Shown in pieces: positions 16,277-24,400 of a DNA stretch of 41,358 nt (position 1 is its first letter; each line of letters starts with the position of its first letter). The stretch comes from Acidobacteriota bacterium. Lineage in GTDB: Bacteria; Acidobacteriota; Terriglobia; Bryobacterales; UBA6623. Location of the stretch: positions 1-41,358 of the forward strand of contig JAQBUE010000021.1 of the NCBI GenBank assembly GCA_027624045.1, in the 5' to 3' direction. The position numbers were made by a program, and so were the translations under genes. Below the pieces are notes generated by a model. The model searched no databases. It was not told the DNA's origin and worked only from the letters and a program-made list of their open reading frames with translations.

Positions 16277-17641
16277 TTATTGGTTCGAGATGCAGTAGAG
16301 GTAATCGGCCGTACGAATGTAAAGCTCGTTCCCGGCGGGCGCGGGCGTCGCCAGCGTGTGGCTGTTCAATTTGTTCACAGCGAGAATTTTGAACTCACCA
16401 CCGGCTTCGACCACCGTCGTCGTGCCGTCTTCACTGGTGGCGTAGATCTTGCCGTCGGCGAGAGTAGGCGACGCACTGTAGGTTCCCGGCTCCAGCCGCT
16501 GGCGGTCCCACAGGATATTGCCTGTCTTGGCGTCGAACGCCACGATGATGCCGAGGTCGTTGACGACGAAGATGCGCTTGCCGTCCGTGGTGGGGGTCGG
16601 CACATCGGAGCCGAGGTCGTTCTTCCAAACGACATTCGAAGCGGTGATGTCGCCCGAGCCACCCGGACGGAACGCGATGAAGGGCTTGCCCCGCGTGCTA
16701 GTTGTATAGATCACGCCCCCGGTCGTAATCGACGAGGCGATCGTGCGATACGCGCGGCCGTTCTCGGGATTGAAGCCGCCCATCCGCCAGAGCTCTTTGC
16801 CCGTGTCGAGATCGTGGCCGGTGACGTAGTCGGCGCCCGAGACGACCAACTGCAGCTTGCCGTCCACGGTGACGAGAATCGGCGTCGCGTAGTTGTCCGG
16901 GGACTCCGATTCCGCATCGGTCCAGCGGTCGACTTTCCAAATGGTTTTGCCTGTCTTGGCGTCGGCCGCAAATATGTAAGACGGCTCATCCGTCTTCATG
17001 CCGTGCAGCACCTGTATGTGCAGCCGCCCGTTGTGCAGCATCGGCGACGAGCCATAGCCGTGGTTCAACCCGAACTCTCCGTATTCCTTCTGGATTTCGC
17101 GGCGCCAGAGCTGCTTGCCGTCCATGTCGAAGCAAGTGAGCGTGCCGGCCCCGGTGAACGTCCAGATATGTTGGCCGTCGGTGACGGGAGAGGGCGACGC
17201 CAGATTCTGCTTGCGGAAAAGCTGATTCCCGCTGCCGATTTCCCGTGACCACTTGACTTCGCCGTTGGCGCGATTGATCGCCATCAGATACATCTTGTCG
17301 TTCTCGGCGCCGGGATTCTCAGGACGCGCCTCGCCGCGGCCGTAGTTCTTCTGCAGCACCTGAAAGCCTTCCTGCGCCGACGTTACATAGACCGTGTCTC
17401 CCCAGATGATGGGCGTCGCCGCGCTCCAGCTCGGTAGCTTGATGCGCCACTTGACGTTCTTCGTCTCGCTCCATTCGATCGGCAGGCCTTTCGCCGTCGA
17501 ACTTGTCCCGTCGAGGTTCGGCCCGCGCCACTGCGGCCAGTTTTCGGCGGGACTCGCGCCTGCCAACGGCAACGCAAACCGCACCACGAATGCTGCCGCG
17601 GCAACCAGCAGAAACCAACTCTGTCTTCGTGAGAATGCCAT
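16277..17641 (-). CDS. exported PQQ-like beta-propeller repeat protein
   Basis: This 454-residue protein has a signal peptide (RRQSWFLLVAAAAFVV... to ASPAEN) and then the typical opening NWPQWRGPNLDGTS of PQQ-like/WD40-like quinoprotein repeat proteins of Acidobacteriota and Planctomycetota. Several propeller blades with a G.IIW.D / G.VYVTS / D..TGK.LW pattern run through the body. Such proteins are BamB-like scaffolds or sugar/alcohol dehydrogenase relatives; no catalytic residues for PQQ chemistry can be assigned with confidence. ATG 17641 is chosen because GGAGGG lies 9 bases upstream; an ATG nine bases earlier would abut the Shine-Dalgarno. It is convergent with the LysR gene (18-base gap). 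Confidence 0.85.
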   Translation of the reverse strand: MAFSRRQSWFLLVAAAAFVVRFALPLAGASPAENWPQWRGPNLDGTSSTAKGLPIEWSETKNVKWRIKLPSWSAATPIIWGDTVYVTSAQEGFQVLQKNYGRGEARPENPGAENDKMYLMAINRANGEVKWSREIGSGNQLFRKQNLASPSPVTDGQHIWTFTGAGTLTCFDMDGKQLWRREIQKEYGEFGLNHGYGSSPMLHNGRLHIQVLHGMKTDEPSYIFAADAKTGKTIWKVDRWTDAESESPDNYATPILVTVDGKLQLVVSGADYVTGHDLDTGKELWRMGGFNPENGRAYRTIASSITTGGVIYTTSTRGKPFIAFRPGGSGDITASNVVWKNDLGSDVPTPTTDGKRIFVVNDLGIIVAFDAKTGNILWDRQRLEPGTYSASPTLADGKIYATSEDGTTTVVEAGGEFKILAVNKLNSHTLATPAPAGNELYIRTADYLYCISNQ

Positions 17642-17916
17642 GCGCACCATCCCTCCATCGACCGGCAAGAGTCGAATTGGGGCCATGATATCACAGCGCG
17701 TCCAGTCTCCTTACGGGCGGTAGTGGGTCAGTTTCAGCCGCCACGGCTCAACTGCTCCCGCGACGGAGTTGCTTCTCATCGTCGGAATCAGTCAGGAGGC
17801 GAACGTGGCGTGTTTGTAGTGCAATTCCGACTTCCCGCCATCTATCCGCTGACTGCCCGCTATATGGTTAGTTCCCAAGGGGTTAGCCTTGCTCGGGCCC
17901 GCGTGGAACCTTTCGT

Positions 17917-18005
17917 GCAAAATAGTGGGAATTCCGGGTTTGTAGTGGGTACGCACCTGCCAGGCCGCCGCGTACCCACTACAAACCCGGAATTCCCTAT
18001 TTTGC
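17917..18005. repeat. long near-perfect palindrome (MITE- or REP-like)
   Basis: The left arm (17917-17953) and right arm (17971-18005) are complementary over 35 bases apart from a two-base insertion (TG) in the left arm, with a 17-base centre. The inner parts of the arms read GGGTTTGTAGTGGGTACG and its complement. No transposase is adjacent. It could form a very stable hairpin in RNA. It lies just past the point where the NTF2-like gene is truncated. Confidence 0.85.
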
Positions 18006-18094
18006 TTTCTCTTTTCTCAACACTGAGCCCGCGCGCGACATCAAGGGGTCGAAGGGAGCGCGGTTCGTTCGATACGAGTTCTTGACCGCAATCC

Positions 18095-18190
18095 AGAAGC
18101 TTCGGAAGCGCAGTCCTCAATCATCATGGACATCAGAGCGTCCAAGTCGTGACGATTCCAAGTCTCGGCGAATGATGCAAGCAGTTCCGG
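18095..18190 (-). pseudogene. remnant of an NTF2/SnoaL-like gene
   Basis: The minus strand reads LLASFAETWNRHDLDALMSM followed by MIEDC, which matches the first helices of SnoaL-like / nuclear transport factor 2 family proteins (a pattern like F...WN.HD.DA..S...EDC). After about residue 30 the resemblance stops and the frame ends at 18041. No start codon with a ribosome binding site precedes it. The family's usual 120-150 residues are mostly missing, so this is a decayed fragment next to the palindrome. Confidence 0.5.
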
Positions 18191-18278
18191 TTGCCACGGC
18201 TGGGACCGCCCAACTCTTGTCTCCCGAAGCGGCAAAGCTCGGACAGAGTGGACGGTCCCAGATCTCTTGGCCGTGCGG

Positions 18279-19139
18279 CTAGAAACGCCGTCCGCGAGAA
18301 CCTCTGCGGCCCCCGCGATGGCCATGTCCGATGTACCGAAAGCCTACTGAGTAGCGCGGCGCGTAGTAACGCGGGTAGTAGCCGCCGTAGCCGACGCCGA
18401 GTCCATAGCCGTGGCGTCCCCAGCCATAGCCGTAGCCGCCGCCAATGTACGACGGGAACCAGGCATAGCGGCGGTCTCTGTCGCGGTCAAGAACTTTGTC
18501 GCGGCGCTGCGTCCATTCGTCGAAGTCGTCCTTGGGCGGCGCTTCGGCGACACGCACTGGCTCGCGCTCGCGATCACTGTAGACGATCAGCCGCTGACCC
18601 TTATCCAATGAACGGAAGCCGCTGGGCGAACCAACGTCGGCCTCGCCCTTGCGAACCATCACCGTGGCCCGGTCGCCCTCGACTTCCACACGGTAGGTTC
18701 CGGCCTTGATCGGAATCACAGTGAGACTGCCGGCGCGCATTTCGACATCCGCTCGGGCCTCTTTCCACTGGCTTAGGCCCGCATGACCCGAAAGCAGTTC
18801 AAGCTGGAACCGCCTGTTGCCGAGTTGGACAACCCGCAACGCTGAGTTTGCGCTGAGCCGAACAAAGTTGCCGGGATCGAGTTGAATCTCGGCTCGCGAC
18901 GCGGCCGTGGTTTTGATCAGATCATCCGCCAAGATTTCGTCGCCCGCACGTACCGCGAACGTGTCACCTTCTCCGTTGGTTTTGGTCACTTCGCCGTCAG
19001 CCACGCTCATGTAGGCGACTCCAACGGCGGGCCGCTCGTTTCTGTAGTCACTCCGGTTCTCGCGCGGCCGGTTTTGTGCCGTCAGCGTCGCGGCGACGAG
19101 GGTAGTTATCAATAGGGCAAATATTCGCTTCACACTCAT
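18279..19139 (-). CDS. exported FecR-domain protein with Gly/Tyr/Arg-rich tail
   Basis: This 286-residue protein has a signal peptide ([20 protein letters not shown]). The FecR-like domain spans about 40-195: a [12 protein letters not shown] opening, a [21 protein letters not shown] stretch typical of FecR barrels, then [15 protein letters not shown]. An acidic linker ([20 protein letters not shown]) leads to a low-complexity tail rich in Gly and Tyr that ends in Arg/Gly repeats. No sigma factor or TonB receptor is adjacent, so this is the stand-alone acidobacterial type and not an iron-signalling FecR. The start is firm: GGAGGG seven bases upstream of ATG 19139. Confidence 0.78.
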   Translation of the reverse strand: MSVKRIFALLITTLVAATLTAQNRPRENRSDYRNERPAVGVAYMSVADGEVTKTNGEGDTFAVRAGDEILADDLIKTTAASRAEIQLDPGNFVRLSANSALRVVQLGNRRFQLELLSGHAGLSQWKEARADVEMRAGSLTVIPIKAGTYRVEVEGDRATVMVRKGEADVGSPSGFRSLDKGQRLIVYSDREREPVRVAEAPPKDDFDEWTQRRDKVLDRDRDRRYAWFPSYIGGGYGYGWGRHGYGLGVGYGGYYPRYYAPRYSVGFRYIGHGHRGGRRGSRGRRF

Positions 19140-19390
19140 TAGTAACCCTCCATGTAAGAAAATGTTGCGTGAGTGCTGAAAGCACGTCGGCGGCCAATCG
19201 GGCAACCTGTTTGTTTTCAGGTCGATGGCGTCCGTTGACGGCCGTTGTGGTGGTGGAATACGGCCGCTGCACCAGTGTTCGGCCCTGCTTGGCGCGGCCC
19301 GGTGCACATTCGCCGCACTGTTTTTCGCGCGGTTTTCCGCGATGGGCTCTGGTAGAATCACGCCAGGGATTGCCAAGGGGGGTCAAGTTC

Positions 19391-20719
19391 ATGCCCAACA
19401 AGAATGGTGTTAACCGGCGCGAGTTTGTGACGACCGCGGTGGGCGTTTCTTCAGCCGCGGGAATGGCTTCGAGCGCCGCGGCGGCGCGTCCGGCGGCCGG
19501 GCGCGTGCTCGGGTCGAACGACCGCATCAACGTCGGATTCATCGGCGTTGGGGGGCGGGGAAGCAGCTTGTTGCGGCTGGTCCTCAGGATGGCCGAGGAG
19601 CGCGAGGACATCAAGGTAACCGCCGTCTGCGATGTATACGAGAAGCGCAAGCGGCTGGCTCAAGAGCGCTCTGGGGCGGAGTTCTCAACGCTTGACTATC
19701 GCGAAGTATTGGCGCGCCCGGATGTGGATGCCGTGGTGGTGGCAACGCCTGACCATTGGCACGGGCAGATCGCTCTCGATGCCCTCGATCGCGGCAAAGA
19801 CGTCTACCTCGAAAAGCCCATGTGCCACACCATCGATGAAGCGCGCAAAGTCGCCGAGAAGGTGAAGCAGACCAAGGGTGTGCTGCAAGTCGGTTCGCAG
19901 ACTACCTCCGCGCGCCAATGGTGGAAGGCGCGCAAGGCGATCGCCGATGGCATGATCGGTCCGCTGCTGACGAGCCAGGGCTCGTATCATCGCAACTCGG
20001 TGCGCGGCGAGTGGAACTACGATATGGATCCGGATGCGGGTCCGGCGGGTACGGGCGAAAACTATATCGACTGGAAGACGTGGCTTGGTCCCGCGCCGAA
20101 GCGGGATTGGGACCCGCAGCGGTTCTTCCGTTTCCGTAAATATTGGGACTACTCAGGCGGCATCGCGACCGACCTTTTCTACCATGTGGTCGCGCCCCTT
20201 AATATCTGCTGGGACGAGCCGCAGTTTCCTTATCGCGTGGCGGCGACAGGCGGCATTTATGCTTTCAAGGATCGCGAAGTGCCCGACACCTTCAACCTAC
20301 TCGCCGATTTCGCCAAGGGACATAGCCTGGTGCTGAGTTCCTCCATGGCGAACTCGACGCACATTCCCGGCTTGCTACGCGGACAGCACGGCACAATCAC
20401 GATGGTCGACCACGGTCAGTTCGAGGGCCGCACCGACCATATCACGGTGGCTGCCGAGCGGGCCTATCTCGAAGAATTTGTTTCGAAGTGGGGCTACCAG
20501 TCAGTGGATATCCCCGTGGAGCAGACACCCCAAGACGCCCACATGTCGAACTTCTTCGAGTGCATGCGGACGCGCCAGAAGCCGGTACTCGACGCCGATA
20601 CAGCCTACCGGGCGCAGGTAACGATTTCAATGTCGGTCGAGAGCTACCGGCAGGGCAAGGTGCTTTACTTTGATCCCATCCGGGAGCAGGTGGTCGAGAA
20701 GGCGCCGCTGCTGGGTTGA
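19391..20719 (+). CDS. Tat-exported Gfo/Idh/MocA family oxidoreductase
   Basis: This 442-residue protein has a twin-arginine signal ([20 protein letters not shown]) that exports it folded with its cofactor. The Rossmann fold begins [18 protein letters not shown]; a [18 protein letters not shown] segment and the [16 protein letters not shown] helix with the conserved EKP lysine follow. The C-terminal beta-sheet domain binds substrate. These NAD(P)-dependent enzymes act on sugars or inositols, often producing the 3-keto glycosides that DUF1080 hydrolases cleave, so a link to the gene at 8792-9898 is reasonable though they are not neighbours. ATG 19391 has a G-rich Shine-Dalgarno and begins the Tat motif correctly. 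Confidence 0.9.
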   Translation: MPNKNGVNRREFVTTAVGVSSAAGMASSAAAARPAAGRVLGSNDRINVGFIGVGGRGSSLLRLVLRMAEEREDIKVTAVCDVYEKRKRLAQERSGAEFSTLDYREVLARPDVDAVVVATPDHWHGQIALDALDRGKDVYLEKPMCHTIDEARKVAEKVKQTKGVLQVGSQTTSARQWWKARKAIADGMIGPLLTSQGSYHRNSVRGEWNYDMDPDAGPAGTGENYIDWKTWLGPAPKRDWDPQRFFRFRKYWDYSGGIATDLFYHVVAPLNICWDEPQFPYRVAATGGIYAFKDREVPDTFNLLADFAKGHSLVLSSSMANSTHIPGLLRGQHGTITMVDHGQFEGRTDHITVAAERAYLEEFVSKWGYQSVDIPVEQTPQDAHMSNFFECMRTRQKPVLDADTAYRAQVTISMSVESYRQGKVLYFDPIREQVVEKAPLLG

Positions 20720-20766
20720 AGCATAGTGGAAGCCTTTTAAGAACCCCTTCTAAACAACACGGTCCC

Positions 20767-21258
20767 GTGTCGAAACGCAACACCATCATCTACCCGGGGT
20801 CGTTCGATCCCCCGACCAACGGTCACTTGGATTTGATCGGCCGTGCGGCGGCGTTGTTCGACGATGTGATCGTAGCCGTGCTCAAGCATGACGGCAAGCA
20901 AGCGCTCTTCTCCGTCGACGAGAGAATAAAGATGTTGCGCGAAGCGGCGTCTCACCTGCCGAACGCGCGCATCGAGAGTTTCGATGGTTTGCTGGTGGAC
21001 TACGCCCGTAAGCAGGACGCCCGGCTTATCCTGCGCGGCATCCGCGCCGTATCCGATTATGAGTATGAGCTTCAGATGGCTCTGATGAATCGCAAACTGT
21101 CGCCGAATATCGAGACGGTTTTCATGCTTCCCTCTGAAGCCTACAGTTACCTGAGTTCGCGGCTTGTGAAAGAGGTCTGGGGTCTGGGCGGAGACATACA
21201 TGATCTCGTGCCCGAGACCGTGGAGCGGCGTTTGAAACAAAAGAGAGGAAACAGCTAG
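20767..21258 (+). CDS. coaD: phosphopantetheine adenylyltransferase
   Basis: This 163-residue enzyme makes dephospho-CoA from 4'-phosphopantetheine and ATP, the penultimate step of CoA synthesis. The nucleotidyltransferase motif GSFDPPTNGHLDLI carries the TxGH signature (Thr17, His20). The IRAVSDYEYELQMALMNRKL segment and the C-terminal YSYLSSRLVKEV helix are typical. The start is a GTG at 20767 giving the family's length; no clear Shine-Dalgarno is seen, and the frame can be extended to a TTG overlapping the previous stop. It starts a tight run of genes on the same strand. Confidence 0.94.
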   Translation: MSKRNTIIYPGSFDPPTNGHLDLIGRAAALFDDVIVAVLKHDGKQALFSVDERIKMLREAASHLPNARIESFDGLLVDYARKQDARLILRGIRAVSDYEYELQMALMNRKLSPNIETVFMLPSEAYSYLSSRLVKEVWGLGGDIHDLVPETVERRLKQKRGNS

Positions 21259-21263
21259 TAGCA

Positions 21264-22439
21264 ATGCGATTCACCAAAAGAATATCGAGCATCAGCGAGT
21301 CGGCCACGATGGCCGTGGCCGCAAAGGCGGCGAAGCTCCAATCGGAGGGCGTCGATGTCGTGGCATTCGGCGCGGGCGAGCCGGATTTCGCGACGCCTGA
21401 CAATATCAAGCAAGCCGCCATCCGTGCGTTGGACGAAAACTTCACCAAGTACACCGCCGCGGGCGGCATCCCGCAGTTGAAGAAAGCCATCTGCGACTGG
21501 CACGCGACAAACTTCGGAACCGACTATGCCCCCAACGAATGCATTGCCTGCGTTGGCGCCAAACACGTCATCTTCAACACCATGGCCGCGCTGATCGAGG
21601 ACGGCGATGAAGTGATTCTTCCCGCGCCTTACTGGGTGACGTTCTACGACGTGGTCAACTACCACGGCGGCAAACCCATCATCGTCCAGACCAGCGAAGA
21701 CGAAGGCTTTCGTCTCTCCGCCAACGACATTGAGAAAGCTCTGACGGACCGCACCAAGCTGGTCATCGTCAATTCGCCGAGCAACCCCAGCGGCGCCGTC
21801 GTTTCAGCCGAGGAGTTCGAGAAGATCTACAATCTCGTCGCCGCGCGCGGTGCGATGCTGCTTGCCGACGAGTGCTACAGCCACTTCGTTTATGACGGCG
21901 ACCCATTCTCGATCGCCTCGGTCAAGGGCTCGAAGCCGAATCTGGTCGTCGCCGGCTCGCTGTCGAAGACATTCGCCATGACCGGCTGGCGGCTCGGCTA
22001 TGCGCTAGCGCCCGCGGCGCTGATCTCGGCCATCAACAATCTGCAAAGCCATTCGACATCGAACCCGACCTCGATCGTTCAGAAGGCCGCCATTGAAGCC
22101 CTCACCGGCCCGCAGGATTCGATCCCGCAAATGCTCGCTGAATACCGCAAACGCCGCGACTACGTGATCCCAACGCTCCGTAGCATGCCGGGCGTGCGCT
22201 GCGCTGAACCCGGCGGGGCCTTCTACGCCTACCCGAACATCAGCGCGTTCTTGGGCAAGAACGGGATGGCGACACCGCTCGATTTTTCGGCGGCGCTGCT
22301 CGACGAAGCCCACGTGGCCGTCGTACCCAGCGAGGCTTTCGGTACCAATGAACACGTGCGGATTTCCTACGCCACGTCGATGCACGAGATCGAGCGCGGT
22401 CTGGAGCGAATCCGCAAATTCCTGGCAGATAAGATTTGA
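21264..22439 (+). CDS. class I/II PLP-dependent aminotransferase (aspartate aminotransferase type)
   Basis: This 391-residue fold-type I enzyme transfers the amino group of aspartate or a related amino acid to a 2-oxoacid. The catalytic lysine is Lys235 in SLSKTFAMTGWRLGY; the PLP-contacting Asn in NSPSNPSGA (about 170-178), Asp202 in ADECYSH, and the substrate-binding Arg in RISYATS are present. The start region (SISESATMAVAAKAAKLQSEG) is that of I-beta/I-gamma aspartate aminotransferases, some of which also act on prephenate. It starts 5 bases after coaD and overlaps manA, so the three form one transcription unit. Confidence 0.9.
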   Translation: MRFTKRISSISESATMAVAAKAAKLQSEGVDVVAFGAGEPDFATPDNIKQAAIRALDENFTKYTAAGGIPQLKKAICDWHATNFGTDYAPNECIACVGAKHVIFNTMAALIEDGDEVILPAPYWVTFYDVVNYHGGKPIIVQTSEDEGFRLSANDIEKALTDRTKLVIVNSPSNPSGAVVSAEEFEKIYNLVAARGAMLLADECYSHFVYDGDPFSIASVKGSKPNLVVAGSLSKTFAMTGWRLGYALAPAALISAINNLQSHSTSNPTSIVQKAAIEALTGPQDSIPQMLAEYRKRRDYVIPTLRSMPGVRCAEPGGAFYAYPNISAFLGKNGMATPLDFSAALLDEAHVAVVPSEAFGTNEHVRISYATSMHEIERGLERIRKFLADKI

Positions 22440-23446
22440 CCGATCTCTATCCCCTGCGGCTTCCGCCCTCGTTCCGCGAACGGATATGGGGCGCGTACGA
22501 TCTTGCGCCCGTCTTCGGACGGCAGGAAAAGAAGATTGGCGAGGTCTGGTACTCGTTCGACGAGAACGTCATCGCTAACGGCCCGCTGCAGGGTCAGAGC
22601 CTGTCTGAGCTGATTCAGAGGCATGGTCCCGCGTTGATGGGAGCGGCACACGATGGGTCAAGCTTCCCCATCCTCGCAAAGCTCCTGTTCACCTCCGACC
22701 GCCTTTCCGTCCAAGTCCATCCGAAGGACGACTACGCCCAAGCGCACGAAGGCAGCCCGGGCAAAACCGAAATGTGGCACGTCCTGGCCGCCGAGCCCGG
22801 CGCCGGCGTCGCTCTCGGCCTAACCAAAACTCTTTCGCAAGATGAGCTACGCCACGCTGCTGAGAGTGGTGAAATTGAAAACGATCTCAACTGGGTCGAG
22901 GTTCACCCCGGACAAACCATCTTCGTCCCCGCCGGCACCCTCCACGCCATCGGCCCCGGCCTCGTCCTCTGCGAGATTCAGCAGAACTCCGACGTCACCT
23001 ACCGCTTCTACGACTTCGCCCGGCTCGACGGCGACGGTAAGCCGCGCGAGCTTCACATCGACAAAGCCGTCGAAGTCACCGAGCAGAAACCCCATCCCGG
23101 CCCCATCGCACCCTTCCGTTTCCCCGGCGGAGACTATGCCCGTGAGTTGCTCATCGCCTGCCCCTACTTCGCCGCCGAGCGTTGGGTATGGGAGCAATCG
23201 ATCTCCTATCCGCGCCATCCCGATCACGCCGACCTGCTGATCTTCCTGCGCGGCGAAGGAAGGATCGGCGACGATCCGTACGCTCCGGGTGACGCCTATT
23301 GGGTCCCCGCCGGACTAGAGGGCCTCACCCTGACACCGAGTTCGCCCAGCGAGGTGATCGTAAGCCACGTTCCGGATCTTGACGTCGTGCGAGCCGAGCT
23401 GGCCGCCGTAGGCGCGGGCGACGCCCATCCCATGGTGCTACCGTAG
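22436..23446 (+). CDS. manA: mannose-6-phosphate isomerase, class I
   Basis: This 336-residue zinc cupin interconverts mannose-6-phosphate and fructose-6-phosphate, feeding GDP-mannose and glycan synthesis. The metal ligands are visible: Gln93 and His95 (SVQVHPKDD), Glu112 (KTEMWH) and His170 (PAGTLHAIG). Length fits the short bacterial class I form. The start is a TTG at 22436 overlapping the aminotransferase stop by four bases, which implies translational coupling; no ATG lies closer to the conserved N-terminus. Confidence 0.92.
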   Translation: MTDLYPLRLPPSFRERIWGAYDLAPVFGRQEKKIGEVWYSFDENVIANGPLQGQSLSELIQRHGPALMGAAHDGSSFPILAKLLFTSDRLSVQVHPKDDYAQAHEGSPGKTEMWHVLAAEPGAGVALGLTKTLSQDELRHAAESGEIENDLNWVEVHPGQTIFVPAGTLHAIGPGLVLCEIQQNSDVTYRFYDFARLDGDGKPRELHIDKAVEVTEQKPHPGPIAPFRFPGGDYARELLIACPYFAAERWVWEQSISYPRHPDHADLLIFLRGEGRIGDDPYAPGDAYWVPAGLEGLTLTPSSPSEVIVSHVPDLDVVRAELAAVGAGDAHPMVLP

Positions 23447-23467
23447 TGGCGGTGCGAGGCTTCTCTC

Positions 23468-23881
23468 GTGACGCGAAAGGACTTTCAGGAGCTTGCTGAA
23501 ATTCGTCTTAACGACGCCCGGGCGCTTCTGCGTGTGAAGCGCTACGACGGCGCCTACTATCTCGCGGGCTATGCCGTCGAATGTGCGCTGAAAGCGTGCC
23601 CTGCGAAACGCATCAAGCAATACGATTTTCCTGACCGGGATTTTGTAAAGAAAGCCTACACGCACGACCTGGCTGAATTGCTTCGCCTGGCGAATATCGA
23701 GAAAGAGTTCGAGCGAGAACAGAGGAAGGACCCGGACCTTAGCATCAATTGGAACGTCACCAAGGGCTGGACCGAGCAGTCTCGGTACGAGAGGCACGGG
23801 AAGCAAATAGCTGAGAAAATGGTGAATGCGGTTGGCGATTCTCGGCATGGGGTACTGCAATGCTTAAGAGAGTTTTGGTAA
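23468..23881 (+). CDS. HEPN-domain protein
   Basis: This 137-residue all-helical protein has the hallmark HEPN helix pair: RLNDARALLRVKRYDGAYYL followed by AGYAVECALKA, then a C-terminal helix. HEPN proteins are often RNases or RNA-binding partners of nucleotidyltransferase-fold antitoxins. The RNase signature R-x4-6-H is not clear; the nearest is SRYERHG near residue 115, so activity is uncertain. It starts at a GTG 21 bases after manA and overlaps the next gene by 22 bases, the tight coupling expected of a two-component module. Confidence 0.75.
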   Translation: MTRKDFQELAEIRLNDARALLRVKRYDGAYYLAGYAVECALKACPAKRIKQYDFPDRDFVKKAYTHDLAELLRLANIEKEFEREQRKDPDLSINWNVTKGWTEQSRYERHGKQIAEKMVNAVGDSRHGVLQCLREFW

Positions 23882-24243
23882 GGGAACTCATCGAAGACGG
23901 TGACAGTCTTCTGACGGAATTGCGGCGGCGCGCCTTTCCGGTCGCGGCAGCGTTCTGGGTTGACACGCCGGAATCGGATTATTGGCGGCTTGTGATTGCG
24001 ACAGACATAGTGGACAAAGAAGGTCCCGATGTCGCGTACCGCGCCCTGCGTGACGCCCTAAACACCGTTCAGCCCCAAGATCTGGCGCTGGACGACATAT
24101 ATGCCGTGAGCCCGAAGGGCGACGATTATCGTGGGTATCTGTCTGTGTTGCGGGACGGCGGGCGATTGAGGGCTGGAAGCGCTTCGGGCAGGGCGCCCCG
24201 GGTCGTTTTTGAAGATTCCTACGTTTATCAGGTTTCCCAGTAA
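23860..24243 (+). CDS. uncharacterised partner of the HEPN protein
   Basis: This 127-residue soluble alpha/beta protein has a helical start (MLKRVLVRELIEDGDSLLTE), then FPVAAAFWVDTPESDYWRLV, and an acidic-aromatic middle. I recall similar small proteins beside HEPN genes but know of no assigned function. The GSxD-type motif of MNT nucleotidyltransferases is absent, so it is not a standard MNT antitoxin. The overlap with the HEPN gene indicates co-translation and a joint function. It ends 28 bases before selC. Confidence 0.65.
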   Translation: MLKRVLVRELIEDGDSLLTELRRRAFPVAAAFWVDTPESDYWRLVIATDIVDKEGPDVAYRALRDALNTVQPQDLALDDIYAVSPKGDDYRGYLSVLRDGGRLRAGSASGRAPRVVFEDSYVYQVSQ

Positions 24244-24271
24244 CGTCGTTGCCCCATGACCGCATCATTGC

Positions 24272-24366
24272 GGAAGCTAGACTCGGCCGGTGTCGGGCGC
24301 GGTCTTCAAAACCGTTGTTTGTCGTTCTGCGGCAAAGGTGGGTTCGACTCCCACTAGCTTCCGCCA
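24272..24366 (+). tRNA. selC: tRNA-Sec (anticodon TCA)
   Basis: This is a complete 95-base selenocysteine tRNA with CCA encoded. The acceptor stem has 8 perfect pairs (24272-24279 with 24355-24362), and the T stem has 5 (GTGGG/CCCAC around TTCGACT), giving the 8+5 arrangement of bacterial tRNA-Sec. The D arm has 6 pairs with a 4-base loop (24282-24297). The anticodon loop CTTCAAA puts TCA at 24306-24308. The variable arm is long with a 7-pair stem (24318-24336). Discriminator base is G. This reads UGA as selenocysteine with SelA, SelB and SelD, which are not in the window. Confidence 0.96.
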
Positions 24367-24400
24367 TTCCAGTGGCGCGCGAAGTGGATCGCGCCGACGC

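Larger units (their letters stand above)
17642..18278. other. gene-free stretch with a palindromic element and a gene remnant
   Basis: This 637-base stretch holds no intact gene. It contains the long palindrome at 17917-18005 and an NTF2-like gene fragment at 18095-18190, described separately. The motif GTTTGTAGTG from the palindrome arms also occurs at 17812-17821, perhaps a decayed copy. Both strands have an open frame through the palindrome that codes for nearly the same peptide, as expected for an inverted repeat and not evidence of a gene. Confidence 0.6.

Noticed and set aside
17723..18120. Open frames on both strands through the long palindrome
   Set aside because: They encode almost the same peptide because the DNA is palindromic; no start signals.
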